Part shown: in pieces, positions 57,301 through 64,000 of the stretch
Numbering within the stretch: position 1 is the first letter of the stretch
Layout of the letters: each line of letters opens with the position of its first letter
Assembly (NCBI GenBank): GCA_949126835.1
Contig: OX421507.1
Location: forward strand, 8,460,121-8,524,120
Origin: Anisus vortex
Taxonomy: Eukaryota; Mollusca; Gastropoda; Planorbidae
Direction: 5' to 3'
DNA length: 64,000 nt
Position numbers and translations under genes: made by a program
The notes under the pieces: generated by a model
What the model saw: the letters and a program-made list of their open reading frames with translations, nothing else
Told to the model about the DNA's origin: nothing
Database searches by the model: none

Positions 57301-60300
57301 CTATGTCAGGGCTAGAACCCAGGTCATCATGTTGACAGTCCAGTGTACTAACATCAGCAGGCAATAGAACTGTTACAAACGGGATATGCACTATACAAGT
57401 TACAAGTCTTATTATTATTATTATTATTATTAACAGCAGGACCAATCAATGACAGACAATGTAAGTTATAAAGGAGAACACAATGTTCTTTACAGTATGT
57501 TATAATGTATGCTGAAGATGGGTAAAATTTATTGTATACATATATTATATAAATAGGGATGTTGAACACAAATCAGGGAATATATTCTTTGAGCGGTTGG
57601 AAGGCTGAAAATCTACAAGCAATAATGGGTTTTCAAAAAACAAAATAATTGATATAACTATCCCTAATTATTCAATTTATATATGGTATAGGAGTCAAAG
57701 CATATATATTTCTTTATTTCTTTTGGCTCAAGATTGTTTTTTGTGTGAATATTTGCATTCTTTTGGTATGATGTCACTTATTACCCTATTCCAGGAAATT
57801 ACTTAAGATTCTTACATTACTTTCTTCTTCCTGTGTGTTTGAGACTTTAGGTGGTCTCCATTGCTTTCTTCAATATTACTATACCATGAAGAGTTGACTT
57901 TAAAAGAATGGCTACTTCAACATATTCTTTTAATGCTAGAGTACAATCACCTGCATTAAGTAAGTAAAGTATTCCCCTCAAACCAAATTGATCCACATGG
58001 CTGGTGAAGCAGCAGTGATCAGTTTTCATGGCCACAGAAAACTAGGTGATTGTGCGTGGCCAGCACAATGCCCATTCAAGTTTACTTTTCCCTAACTAAT
58101 GTCAAGTACCGGTACCCATCAGAGCTGGGTGGACTCAGGGAAACCCTCCATACATTGGGAATAAAGTCCTAGCCTTCGCCGGAATTTAAACCCAGAAGCA
58201 TCAGTACACCAGCCGAGCCCACTGCCGCTCTGCCAATGCACCCCATATCAACTGCATGTAGTTATTGTATACTCATTCAACTTGCAAAGTAAAGTATGAT
58301 GATCAAACAGTATATTTATTACTTCAAGTGGTTTGAATTTATTGTTCATGGAATAAATCGCCCAAGGCCATCAAAGTAATAGGAAGGAGTTCCATTCAGA
58401 CCTCACCTTAATTTGAAGGCACAGCTCTTCCAGTCTAGTCCGCAGCATTTCAGGTGGGAGATAGTCCTGACAAGAGTTGTAATGGAATTCAGTGTACAGA
58501 TGGAAGCAGTGACCAGGCTGGACCCTAAGAATAGAAGAAAATATCATAATACAACAGCTCATGTTGCAGATGCTGTATTAAGAATATAGAAAACGTTTGT
58601 TTTTAATTTCAAGGAGAGATAAGTTTCTTTGATGGCTTGAATTTGTGTTTGACAAAAGAACAGTTTCGAGACAAAAAGACAAATTATTTGCTCAGGCAGC
58701 CAGCGTGTACCCCAGCCTGCAGCTTACCTCCCTGCCCTGCCTCGCCTCTGCTTGGCATTGGCCTTGGACACCCACTGTGTTTCCAGGGATGACAGATTCA
58801 TCTCCGGCTGGAAGTTCTTCACCTTGATCTTGCCACAGTCAACCACAAACACCACATCATCGATGGTGATGCTGTGCAAGACGGAAACATAACAAAACCA
58901 ACATTTACTCACAAATCATAAAATAAGAACACTGTAAAAACAGATAAATTTATTACAGAAGAAGTTGCCTGCTTACAAATGCAAGTGGTTTAGTGTACAA
59001 AAATGTTATAACCCAAAAACGAAATTTTTCTAATAAATCCTTTTTATGTATTTTTGTTATGTATTAGCCTCCCAAATATTTTTCCCTTTGCCACCCAAAA
59101 AGAAAGACACAAACAAAAAGCAAAGTTAAACAGTCTATAAATGATTTTTAAGAATGGGAAAAAATGTCAGTCAAGTGCAATCAATAAGGATTTTAAAATG
59201 CACACCATAAAGTGTATTGCAAAATTGTGGTGAAAACTGATTTTGGGCTGGGATGGTGGCATTTGCCTGAAAATTCAATAGAATGTGTTGTTATAGTAAT
59301 AATGTTTATGTGCCCAGTTTAAGCTCCATAGGATGGATATGGGAAATGAATCAATAAGCCTCCCAAAATGTATATAAAGGATTTAATGCGGTATCAAATA
59401 GATTTGTGATGTACATCAGCAGTTAAGGAAGGGATCTTAATTAAGATATTATCTTCGTACACAAGATACTATAAAAAGGGCTTTAGATTAAATAAACTAT
59501 ACCTGTTGCATGTTACGTGCTAAGCTAGACCTAAATATTTAAGTGATTCATCTTATTAATGCTTCTTCTTCTGCGTTTTCATTAATAATGCTGATTTCCT
59601 CCTAATAAATATAAACTTGTATATAACTCTTCATGCGGAACGGTAGCCGAGCGGCAGCGCGTTCGACTGGCGATGCAAAGGTCCTGGGTTTGACTCCTGG
59701 TGGAGGCTAGGATTTTTCCTCAGGACTTGAGGGTGTACCTGAGTCTCCCCAGCTCTGATGGGTACCTGGCATTAGTTGGGGTAAAGTAAAGGCGCCTGGG
59801 CATTGTGCTGGCCACATTTCACCTAGTATGCCGAGGCCACAGAAATGGGTGAACACTGCTTCACAAGCCCTATGATCAATTTGGTACTTTACTTACTTAC
59901 TATAACTCTTCTCAACATTTGTACTTCTGTGGGATTACATTTAGTCGTACCTGGTCTCTGCAATGTTTGTGGCAATAACAATTTTACGGACCCCTGGCGG
60001 TGGCTTTTCAAACACTTCTCTCTGATTTACAGTTGGCATTAAGGAGTGAAGGGGAATAACTCTAAATGAACCTACAGATAGAAAATTAAATGTAATTAAT
60101 TTTTTTTTCTTCATATTTTGTAAAAATATATAAATACTGTACATAGATGAAAAGAAATTTTAGATGTAAAAGTAATTTTCAAATGCAGAATTGACTTATC
60201 CACAAGTCTTTTATATATTTCTAAACTGTTGGTAACAAATACTGCCCTCCTCTAAACACAAGATCAACATATACATAAGTATATACAATGGGAAAATGTC

Positions 60301-63300
60301 CAGAAATCAAAGTAACATTTATGTTTCGTAAATAAACGAATCAAAATTAAAATTTATCTAATTTACAAAAGTACTCTGTGTTAAAAAGGGAAAGACAAGG
60401 AAACCATTTATAGCGGTAAACACTTATTCTTATAGTTCTTACTTGATCTTGCCCTCAATGTTTTCTGTATCATTTCATGGAGCTTCTTTATTTCCTCCCA
60501 ACCTGGTACAAAGATAAGAATCGCTCCCTCCTGGAATAAAAAAAAAAAAACACAAAAAACTTCACTACAATCACAGCACATTCGTTTTTTTGCAGCCTCA
60601 TTTTTGGATGATAGACTCAAAGGGGGTTCCGAAATTAACTTTGAGGTAGCCTAACTACACAGGACATAGTAAAAGTATGGCGCACGCTGGTCGAGCGGCA
60701 GCACATTCGGCTGGCATACCAAAGGTTCTGTGATTGAGTCTTGGTGAAGGCTAGGATTTGTTCCCGGGACTGGTGGGTGTCCCTGAGTCTACCCAGCTCT
60801 GATGTGTTCCTGACTTTAGTTGGAGTAAAGTAAAAGCGGCATGCCATGGCCACAAAAACTGGGGGATGCTGCTTCACCAGCTCTATGGACTTTAGTCAGA
60901 TGGGTGTTCAAATTAGCACTGTTTTCTTTTTTAGTTTTCTCCAAAACAACTTCACTTACTTTACTTATGTAGTTATCTATAATGTTTGAACTAATAGAGA
61001 TTTTTTTCACCAACGTATAGATAAACAAATTAGCTTCAATTAAACACCTAAACATCTTATTTTGTCTACTTCAGTACCATTCCGTGGGGTTGCATCATAT
61101 ATAACAAAACAATATATACCACTAACCTGCATGTGAAGGACAATATAAGTGACAATATGTACAACTAAGTCCAGATCTATTTTAGAGAAATCAAACATCT
61201 GTAACACGTCTATAGTTTTGTGCCTGTATCTGCAATGAAAAGTTTAGGGAAAAGTTTATTAGCAAAAATCAATAATTTAAAAACAAGAGCCACATAACAT
61301 ATAACTATATGTAGACAGTAAAAATGCACCAGCCTCAAAGTTAACTTACCTTGGAAAAAGATTTCTGCGCCAAAGTTCGTAACTATCCATTTCCTCTTTT
61401 TCCTTGCCTGACAGCCGATGTCTTCGAGGACGATAGGGTGACTTTTTCCTTTCATCTGGCATATAACTGAACATTAAACAGGTTATTGTTATGTGGATTT
61501 TAAACTAGGCAACAAATGTTAGCAACAAACCCTAACAGAAAAGAGCTGCTGGGTTCTTATAAAATATTTCAGGGCCAGTGCTCTGTAATTGCTAGCCTGA
61601 CCTGGTTACTCATCTGGTGGAATGCCTTGGACAAGGTCTTAGTGTGCCCCCCCCCTTAACCCCCCCCACCACTTCCACTTTACGCCATGTAGGTAAGAGC
61701 TGGAAGGCTTGTCATTTTTTTTTAAGAGACATTATAGATTGGTTACTTAACTACAACCCACTAGCTAATAAGCATACTTTGTTTGTCAGTACTTTTAATT
61801 CACTATAGAGCATGCCAGATAGATTTGATCAATAGGATAATGAGGTCTGTCTGAAGTAATCTACTATATCTAGTTTAGGTTATTTCAACAAATAAAAAAA
61901 GGTTGTGGATTTGGTCAATTGTCATCCAATTAGAAGACACTTTTTTGGAAAAAAAAACAACTTGAAATAACTTTTGCATAAAAAGAAGCTGAACTAATTT
62001 CTTTTCTGTTAATCTCATTGCATTTTTTTTTTTTTGCAGGCAACCCGTTCCCCGCATAGAGTACTGTTCAGGGAAACATGTTTTTTTTTTTAGTGCACAT
62101 CTCTTTTAGGACAGTTGAAGTTGAACTGTCGGTGATACTTTAATAAAAAAAAAGATGAGGCCAGAAGATGGTTAATGTTTCAATTTCTGCCAGCAAGCTC
62201 TACATCTGTACTTACATTACACAACGGGGTTTAAGGTAGAACACACAAAGTAGTCTCCAATTCAGCTTCAAAAACATTTTATTTTACATAATAGTGTGTA
62301 TGTTGCTACCAAGTGCTTTAGTGCTAAAGAAAAATCATATGTGTGTGTTACATCTGCCGAGTACTTACTTTGTCAATTCAATAATGTCTTCCAAAAGATA
62401 CTCTTGAACAGGAAATGTGTGGCCAGGGATTTCAAGAATAAGACAGCTGCCTGGAAAAGTTATTTAAAAAAAGGGTGTTACATTACCCAATACTTTGTGA
62501 TGGCTTTCCTCGTCGCCTTAATGGATTTCTGGGATATTGTCATCTGAGATAGCCCAGCATACAGAGTAAAGAAAAGGGGACTGAACTCATTAGGATTAAA
62601 CTTTAAACCTCTTGGCTACAAAAAAGGAATTCTTTAACATCAACCACATTTACATCCAGGAGGCACAGTGGCAGAGGGGCAGCATGTTCAACTGGCATTC
62701 CAAAGGTCCTGGGTTCAAATCCTGGCGAAGGCTAGGATTTTTTCAGGGGTCTTGAGGGTGTCCTTAGTCTACCCAACCCTGACAGGTACCTGACCTTAGA
62801 TGGGGTAAAGTAAAGGCGGCTGTGCATTGTGCTGGCCACACAATTACTAGTGTGCCATGGCAATAGAAACTGGTGAAAGCTGCTTCAATGGCCCTATGAT
62901 CGATTTGGTCCAATAGGGTACTTTTGTTTTTACCTTTACATCCAGTATTGTATGTAGCACCACCATGGTGAAACAAACTCTCACATACAATCAAACAAGC
63001 GGACAACATCGACATTTTTAACATTCTTGCACAAGATTAACAACAGCCTTATTCTTTCTATTTTAATAAAATACGGTCAATGTAAAGCACATTTAAGGAC
63101 TAACTATTGTGAATAGCACTATATAATATATGTAATTTGTTTGTCTCTCACTAAGGACATTTAATATTACACAGATAACAAATTTAAATTTCCTTGCCAT
63201 ATGGACATCACAATACACACCACCTTTTAAACCCCTTCCCAAAGACGCTTAATGAGAGAGGGGCACATTCAGAAACATTATCCTTAACCCTAGCCACAAT

Positions 63301-63628
63301 ATGCAGATATCTTACCACTGCTAACACTCCTCAAACTGAGCCTTCACTAAAAAGTACCATCCCGTTAAGCACATTCGACCCCAAGGTTAACACACTGTGT
63401 TGCTGTGAGATCTAATTTTATTTCCGTCCCTAACATCCAGAGAATTATTGAAATTCCTTACTGAAATATGTTGAGAACATTTCAGCGTTGAGTGTGGCAC
63501 TCATCAAAATGACCCTCAGGTCGGCCCTGCTAGGGATGAGGTCCTTCAGGATAATCATCAAGAAGTCTGACTGCAGGTCACGCTCATGAATTTCATCAAT
63601 AATGATATGTGTAGCTCTGTTTAGTAAT
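45184..63628 (-). CDS. DHX36: DHX36-like DEAH-box helicase, 3' part, 18 exons
   Basis: Joined exons: 63628-63462, 62450-62369, 61466-61350, 61229-61127, 60530-60443, 60071-59951, 58871-58728, 58524-58407, 57194-57096, 56531-56358, 56164-56078, 55636-55559, 55280-55181, 54866-54770, 47975-47852, 47049-46975, 46828-46751, 45369-45184. All have GT-AG borders and consistent phases, giving 678 residues and a TGA at 45184. Motif II DEIH and motif III SAT are in the first exon, then ILIFVPGW (IV), [14 protein letters not shown] (V) and QRRGRAGR (VI). They are followed by the winged-helix/ratchet region ([29 protein letters not shown]), the OB-fold segment ([24 protein letters not shown]) and a C-terminal helix. 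Order and wording fit DHX36 (RHAU), an RNA/DNA G-quadruplex resolvase; DHX57 or DHX29 fit less well. The N-terminus with Walker A and the quadruplex-binding motif lies past the right edge. One intron carries a 6.1-kb LTR element. Confidence 0.9.
45522..45720 (-). mobile_element. SINE copy, first of a cluster
   Basis: Minus-strand, diverged: GTGAAGCAGCATTTGCAAGT, CCAGGATTCAAATCTGGATC. Confidence 0.75.
45728..45976 (-). mobile_element. SINE copy, second of a cluster
   Basis: Starts 8 bases after the previous copy. Well preserved: CACCAGGATTCGAACCCAGA (B box) and GCGCTTCCGCTCGGCTACCA (A box side). In the DHX36 intron before the last exon, sense to the gene. Confidence 0.85.
46047..46690 (+). 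mobile_element. SINE copy with internal tandem expansion
   Basis: Head GGGGACTCCGTAGTATAGTG and a GGGGTTTGA B-box remnant (46047-46130), then the 39-bp array (46134-46579), then the SINE tail GCAGAAAGTAAAGGCAGCTG...GGTAAACTGGTGAACGCTGC (46580-46690). Confidence 0.8.
46134..46579. repeat. 39-bp minisatellite, about 12 units
   Basis: Unit AGTCCATTGTCTASCGAGCT followed by CTAATGAGTACCCAGCACT. The unit equals the SINE segment CTACCCAGCTCTGATGGGTA...GGCATTAG. Two units are shortened. Since 39 is a multiple of 3, long repetitive open frames arise on both strands and are not genes. Confidence 0.93.
46751..46828 (-). CDS. DHX36: DHX36-like exon
   Basis: [26 protein letters not shown]. Confidence 0.9.
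46975..47049 (-). CDS. DHX36: DHX36-like exon
   Basis: [25 protein letters not shown]. Confidence 0.9.
47268..47433 (+). CDS. THAP-like first exon inside DHX36 intron (possible)
   Basis: From ATG 47268 the frame reads [13 protein letters not shown] and [13 protein letters not shown] and ends at a strong donor (ACG then GTAAGTT). C-x3-C followed by an HGFPDP motif is the start of a THAP zinc-finger domain; the downstream tryptophan and C..H ligands would lie in a later exon that I could not identify. An ETS-type CCGGAAGT is at 47194-47201, typical of animal promoters. Nested and antisense to the helicase gene. Confidence 0.45.
47852..47975 (-). CDS. DHX36: DHX36-like exon
   Basis: [30 protein letters not shown]. 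Begins 54 bp from the 3' LTR border. Confidence 0.9.
48029..48314 (-). repeat. 3' LTR
   Basis: Same 286 bp as 53870-54155. Ends 54 bp upstream of a helicase exon. Confidence 0.95.
49008..51083 (-). CDS. Retrotransposon integrase end, RT and RNase H
   Basis: The same reading frame resumes after the stop; the first codon shown (TTG, 51083) is not a real start. Residue numbers are from there: E20 supplies the third integrase acid at exact D-35-E spacing. A GPY-like FGPYEV is at 158-163. RT spans about 271-440 with YLDD at 424-427 and the [13 protein letters not shown] motif. RNase H spans about 565-690 with D573, E613 and D642. Integrase therefore precedes RT, opposite to ordinary Gypsy elements. 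Confidence 0.93.
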   Translation of the reverse strand: MKIQHRMSTAYHPESQGALERFHQTLKTMLKTYCHDHQKDWNKGVPYVLFAAREAIQESLGFSPFELVFGHTVRGPLKLLKEAWTDEQTETRGLIDCVDKSKNRLFDSFVFARDNVKQAQRKMKTVFEKKSRVRTFAPGEKVLLFLPTNTHPLSAKYFGPYEVDSKVSEVNYMIKPYVGRDTVEGKHSPPTHPMSPIVVEPDEQHCEIDHKFSGCKLKNSTVLDNIDEKLKHLKMSESNVIKSIILEYPMLFNDVPTRTHLIEHDVILNENVSPIKQHPYRVNPNQLAIIQKEIQYMLDNDIITQSCSDWSSPCLIVPKADKTARFCTDYRKLNAVTKTDCYPLARIDDLIDRVGDAKFVTKIDLLSGYFQVPLSLRAQEISSFAAPLGLFKYKVMPFGMKNAPATFQRLINTIIGDIPCCDAYLDDIVIYSQSFATHAQQLRQLFSKLAEANLTVNLTKSSFGQATVDYLGHVVGSGCIKPLDVKISAIHQIPIPSCRKQVRSYLGMVGFYRKFCPNFSSVAYPLTELLKKNVPFKWTEECTESFNQLKSLVCNPPVLTTPKFTEPFCIATDSSDVGTGSVLFQIDQNNVEHPIAYHSKKFSPSERNFSTIEKEMLAIIIALKQFDYYITGSPHDIVIYTDHNPIKCLEKLKTNQRLVRWSLFLQSYNLRILYIRGKDNRVADQLSREIG
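51099..53795 (-). CDS. Retrotransposon gag-protease-integrase (N-terminal part)
   Basis: 898 codons from ATG 53795. Residues 1-60 are a coiled coil rich in E, K, L. Residues 65-150 resemble the retrotransposon gag/SCAN fold ([20 protein letters not shown]). Three CX2CX4HX4C zinc knuckles start at C183, C226 and C270. Three tandem 55-residue repeats cover 291-455. A retropepsin-like DTG is at 523-525 with IIGNGLAKG at about 592-600. The integrase zinc module (H758, H765, C795, C798) and two catalytic acids, D829 and D888, follow. The frame stops at 899, before the third integrase acid. Confidence 0.93.
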   Translation of the reverse strand: MESPSNIQLELAKIELAKFKMELASKERLEKLAMEERLAKLAIEEEKMAQQIKQEAITKQTQINDLFRYIKYVPKFNENEPVDQYFDRFERVATDFPFPKEKWAVLVRQALTKVANRKAREVIVLLKDEEFDDYQYIKEAIIRRYESVPKSHGKMFRKPTIENADDLNTQQKKLTETSQQIVCQHCKKVGHARGDCWLINKKGLKQPNKEIGASEISESITLQPACQNCNKIGHARKDCWFLKKKVSKHSEHKMGAYDMIEGQPKPKPVCKNCDKLGHTLEDCWFMGKRKDSQQTEHVMEAYYRQPNTKVETCKVIQCADEGKESKSESSPMKELSPYISKGDTKDSQQTEHEMEAYYRQPNTKVETCKVIQCADEGNKNNSESSSMKELSPYITKGDIKDSQQTEHEMGAYCRQPNTKVETCKVIQCADEGKKNNLESSPIKELSPFISKGYISISDNREITTKVEPGKVNQCADKKIETSFEKKIETSFEEKIETSTLDEFSPFTSEDKTKLQKPVKILKDTGETMSLSLEGKLSLSEQTYTGQKVLIKGTEMGHVEVPLQRIHLKSELISGPVIVGDKPTLPFDGISVIIGNGLAKGCVKPELIVTQNSEVNNTEVEDTELYPIYAITRGMNQKDNRDKTPGGPAKNDNTRIEIDLEATFFSMLVEPPVDNGGDKLSPRQQLIQEQQKDTELEKLRESVVAESDVRDGPVQYFVRGGMLMRSWRPRDAAPEDNWRMVEQIVVPVRYRTDILEVAHDSPFSGHLGINKTYQRILPHFYWPGLKRDVTAYYKSCESCQLIGKPNRTIPVAPLLPIPAFGEPFSHIIIDCVGPLPKSKSGHKYLLTMMCTATRYPEAVPLRSINAEKIAEALTEFFTRYGLPKSVQTDQGTNFTSKLF
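52431..52925 (-). repeat. Three in-frame 165-bp repeats in gag-pol
   Basis: Each encodes 55 residues beginning DSQQTEH and containing [20 protein letters not shown] and KELSP. A shorter fourth relic ([14 protein letters not shown]) follows. Confidence 0.9.
53854..53868 (-). other. Candidate primer-binding site
   Basis: TTGGGATCTCGTCCG, one base inside the 5' LTR. The tRNA it would pair with was not identified. Confidence 0.5.
53870..54155 (-). repeat. 5' LTR
   Basis: 286 bp, TG...CA on the minus strand, identical by eye to the 3' LTR. Contains ATTAAA as a possible poly(A) signal. Confidence 0.95.
54770..54866 (-). CDS. DHX36: DHX36-like exon just upstream of the LTR element
   Basis: [20 protein letters not shown], start of the OB-fold. 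The 6.8-kb intron after it holds the retrotransposon. Confidence 0.9.
55015..55145 (+). repeat. 3' end of the LINE seen at 843-1796
   Basis: CTCCTCAACCTACCATTACC, then ATAAATATGTTTGTCTGGCA and TTGACTGCAAGAAAACATAC, matching 1660-1770. In a DHX36 intron. Confidence 0.75.
55181..55280 (-). CDS. DHX36: DHX36-like exon
   Basis: [28 protein letters not shown]; donor GTAAGA. Confidence 0.88.
55559..55636 (-). CDS. DHX36: DHX36-like small exon
   Basis: [20 protein letters not shown] then SENLLK. It supplies the GWEE...YCWE.FLS block of the family and is too short for an ORF scan. Confidence 0.88.
56078..56164 (-). CDS. DHX36: DHX36-like exon
   Basis: [29 protein letters not shown]. Confidence 0.9.
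56358..56531 (-). CDS. DHX36: DHX36-like exon
   Basis: [40 protein letters not shown]: the ratchet domain, strongly conserved. Confidence 0.92.
57096..57194 (-). CDS. DHX36: DHX36-like exon
   Basis: [33 protein letters not shown]. Phase 0 at both ends. Confidence 0.9.
57243..57355 (-). repeat. Second SINE-like family, copy 2
   Basis: GGAAGATTATTGCGTCCTTA...GGGCTAGAACCCAGGTCATC...GTCCAGTGTACTAA, matching 22605-22755. Confidence 0.6.
57360..57433 (+). repeat. LINE 3' UTR end with (TTA)n
   Basis: AATAGAACTGTTACAAACGG...ATATGCACTATACAAG plus eight TTA units, matching the UTR of the LINE at 42385-42855 in opposite orientation. Confidence 0.65.
57962..58246 (-). mobile_element. SINE copy
   Basis: Minus-strand, near full length: GGTGAAGCAGCAGTGATCAG, CATCAGAGCTGGGTGGACTC, GCCGGAATTTAAACCCAGAA. 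Confidence 0.8.
58407..58524 (-). CDS. DHX36: DHX36-like exon
   Basis: [35 protein letters not shown]. Confidence 0.92.
58728..58871 (-). CDS. DHX36: DHX36-like exon, motifs V-VI
   Basis: [17 protein letters not shown] and [15 protein letters not shown]. Confidence 0.92.
59635..59893 (+). mobile_element. SINE copy
   Basis: Well preserved: GGAACGGTAGCCGAGCGGCA (A box TAGCCGAGCGG), GGGTTTGACTCCTGG (B box), tail ATGATCAATTTGGTAC. Confidence 0.9.
59951..60071 (-). CDS. DHX36: DHX36-like exon, motif V start
   Basis: [36 protein letters not shown]. Confidence 0.92.
60443..60530 (-). CDS. DHX36: DHX36-like exon, motif IV
   Basis: [20 protein letters not shown]; donor GTAAGA. Confidence 0.9.
60677..60905 (+). 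mobile_element. SINE copy
   Basis: GGCGCACGCTGGTCGAGCGG head, TGTGATTGAGTCTTGGTGAA B-box region; lacks about 30 bases of the middle (TGTGCATTGTGCTGGCC). Confidence 0.8.
61127..61229 (-). CDS. DHX36: DHX36-like exon
   Basis: [20 protein letters not shown], then [10 protein letters not shown]. Confidence 0.88.
61350..61466 (-). CDS. DHX36: DHX36-like exon
   Basis: Charged linker [20 protein letters not shown], then [15 protein letters not shown], the insert typical of this subfamily. Confidence 0.85.
62369..62450 (-). CDS. DHX36: DHX36-like exon
   Basis: [20 protein letters not shown], the conserved GrtfPV segment after motif III. Confidence 0.9.
62656..62930 (+). mobile_element. SINE copy
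   Basis: GGAGGCACAGTGGCAGAGGG head, GGGTTCAAATCCTGG B box, full tail to TCCAATAGGGTA. Confidence 0.88.
62940..63140 (+). pseudogene. LINE-B reverse transcriptase end, copy 2
   Basis: APPW, a stop, NKL, then [11 protein letters not shown], and the UTR TACGGTCAATGTAAAGCACA...GAATAGCACTATATAA. Matches 29995-30200. Confidence 0.65.
63462..63628 (-). CDS. DHX36: DHX36-like exon with DEIH and SAT motifs
   Basis: [20 protein letters not shown] (Walker B, DEIH) and [13 protein letters not shown]. Begins with the last base of a split codon. Confidence 0.92.
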
Positions 63629-63956
63629 CTGTTTCCAAAAAAAAAAAAAAAAAAACATAAAAAAAAAAATTTACGCCAATAGTGACAGATACAGACTTTA
63701 AAGAACATATAATGGACATTGAAATGTGAACTTTTAATAATACCATTCCAATTAGGGAACATAGATTCTTTTGAAATTATATCAATATTGAATCTGATGA
63801 TGATAAAACTTGAGAATTGTATGTTAAATATCTAAAATAGATATAGAGTACTTTGATTTTGTCTTTAGGTGAACTCATCCATTGATTATCTTTTGTAGAG
63901 TTTTTTGTACAGGTAACTAACAGTAAATATCCTGCAATCATAATGATGAACTATGG

Positions 63957-64000
63957 GGCACGGTAGCCGAGCGGCAGCGCGTTCGACTGGCGAGCCGAAG
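63957..64000 (+). mobile_element. SINE copy cut by the window edge
   Basis: GGCACGGTAGCCGAGCGGCA and GCGCGTTCGACTGGCG, the exact head of the family. Confidence 0.85.

Noticed and set aside
45184..63628. DHX57 or DHX29 identity for the helicase
   Set aside because: The linker after motif III, the HPKSVN and FFGGDI blocks and the short C-terminus agree better with DHX36; a tree would settle it.
63957..64000. tRNA gene
   Set aside because: The head matches a tRNA A-box region, but the same sequence heads more than ten SINE copies here and no cloverleaf is completed.

Overview
The window looks like intron-rich animal nuclear DNA, most likely from a mollusc and probably a gastropod. The reasons are AT-rich intergenic sequence, GT-AG introns of several hundred bases, a dense load of tRNA-headed SINEs, LINE 3' ends and hAT miniature elements, and many minisatellites. 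The taxon is an inference; only the protein families and repeat structures are seen directly. There are no bacterial genes, CRISPR arrays or rRNA.

Four protein-coding loci can be reconstructed. (1) A BTB-BACK-Kelch-like protein on the + strand, in one long exon at 4528-6291. (2) A complete class I-like SLC2A/GLUT sugar transporter on the - strand, twelve coding exons from 23566 down to 14210, which sum in frame to 557 codons plus stop. (3) A small Ly6/uPAR-type GPI-anchored protein on the + strand, three coding exons (33049-33118, 39221-39397, 40342-40661; 188 aa). (4) The 3' two thirds of a DHX36-type DEAH helicase on the - strand, eighteen exons from 63628 down to 45184 (678 aa visible, with the N-terminus beyond the right edge). 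Two short THAP-like zinc-finger exons (9105-9252 -, 47268-47433 +) are weaker calls.

The mobile content is the most distinctive part. A 6127-bp LTR retrotransposon (48029-54155, - strand) sits in a DHX36 intron. Its two 286-bp LTRs are identical by eye and it has a 4-bp AAAG target duplication. Its Ty3/Gypsy-type pol has the unusual order protease, integrase, reverse transcriptase, RNase H (the Gmr1-like arrangement). One in-frame stop splits the integrase. The Ly6 gene carries a nested stack of DNA transposons and poly(A) retroposons in intron 1, a MITE next to its third exon, and a hAT MITE with perfect 8-bp target duplications just past its stop. A tRNA-derived SINE occurs more than a dozen times, and one copy has an internal 39-bp segment amplified into a minisatellite.

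Layout: 0-4.4 kb repeats (LINE RNase H relic, hAT MITEs, G-rich tract); 4.5-7.3 kb BTB-Kelch gene and 22-bp minisatellite; 7.3-14.2 kb gene-poor, with a 946-bp TIR element and a THAP-like exon; 14.2-23.6 kb SLC2A gene; 23.6-33 kb repeats (GATA array, hAT element, 17-bp array, LINE ends); 33-41.8 kb Ly6 gene with transposons and a 40-bp minisatellite; 42.4-45.2 kb LINE end and SINEs; 45.2-64 kb DHX36 gene containing the LTR element and many SINEs.

A recurring short motif (TAGGCCTA, TAGGCTA, TAGCCTA) is scattered through non-coding DNA. At several places it can be seen as a small insertion at a TA inside an otherwise regular repeat. I flag this as the most unusual small-scale signal.
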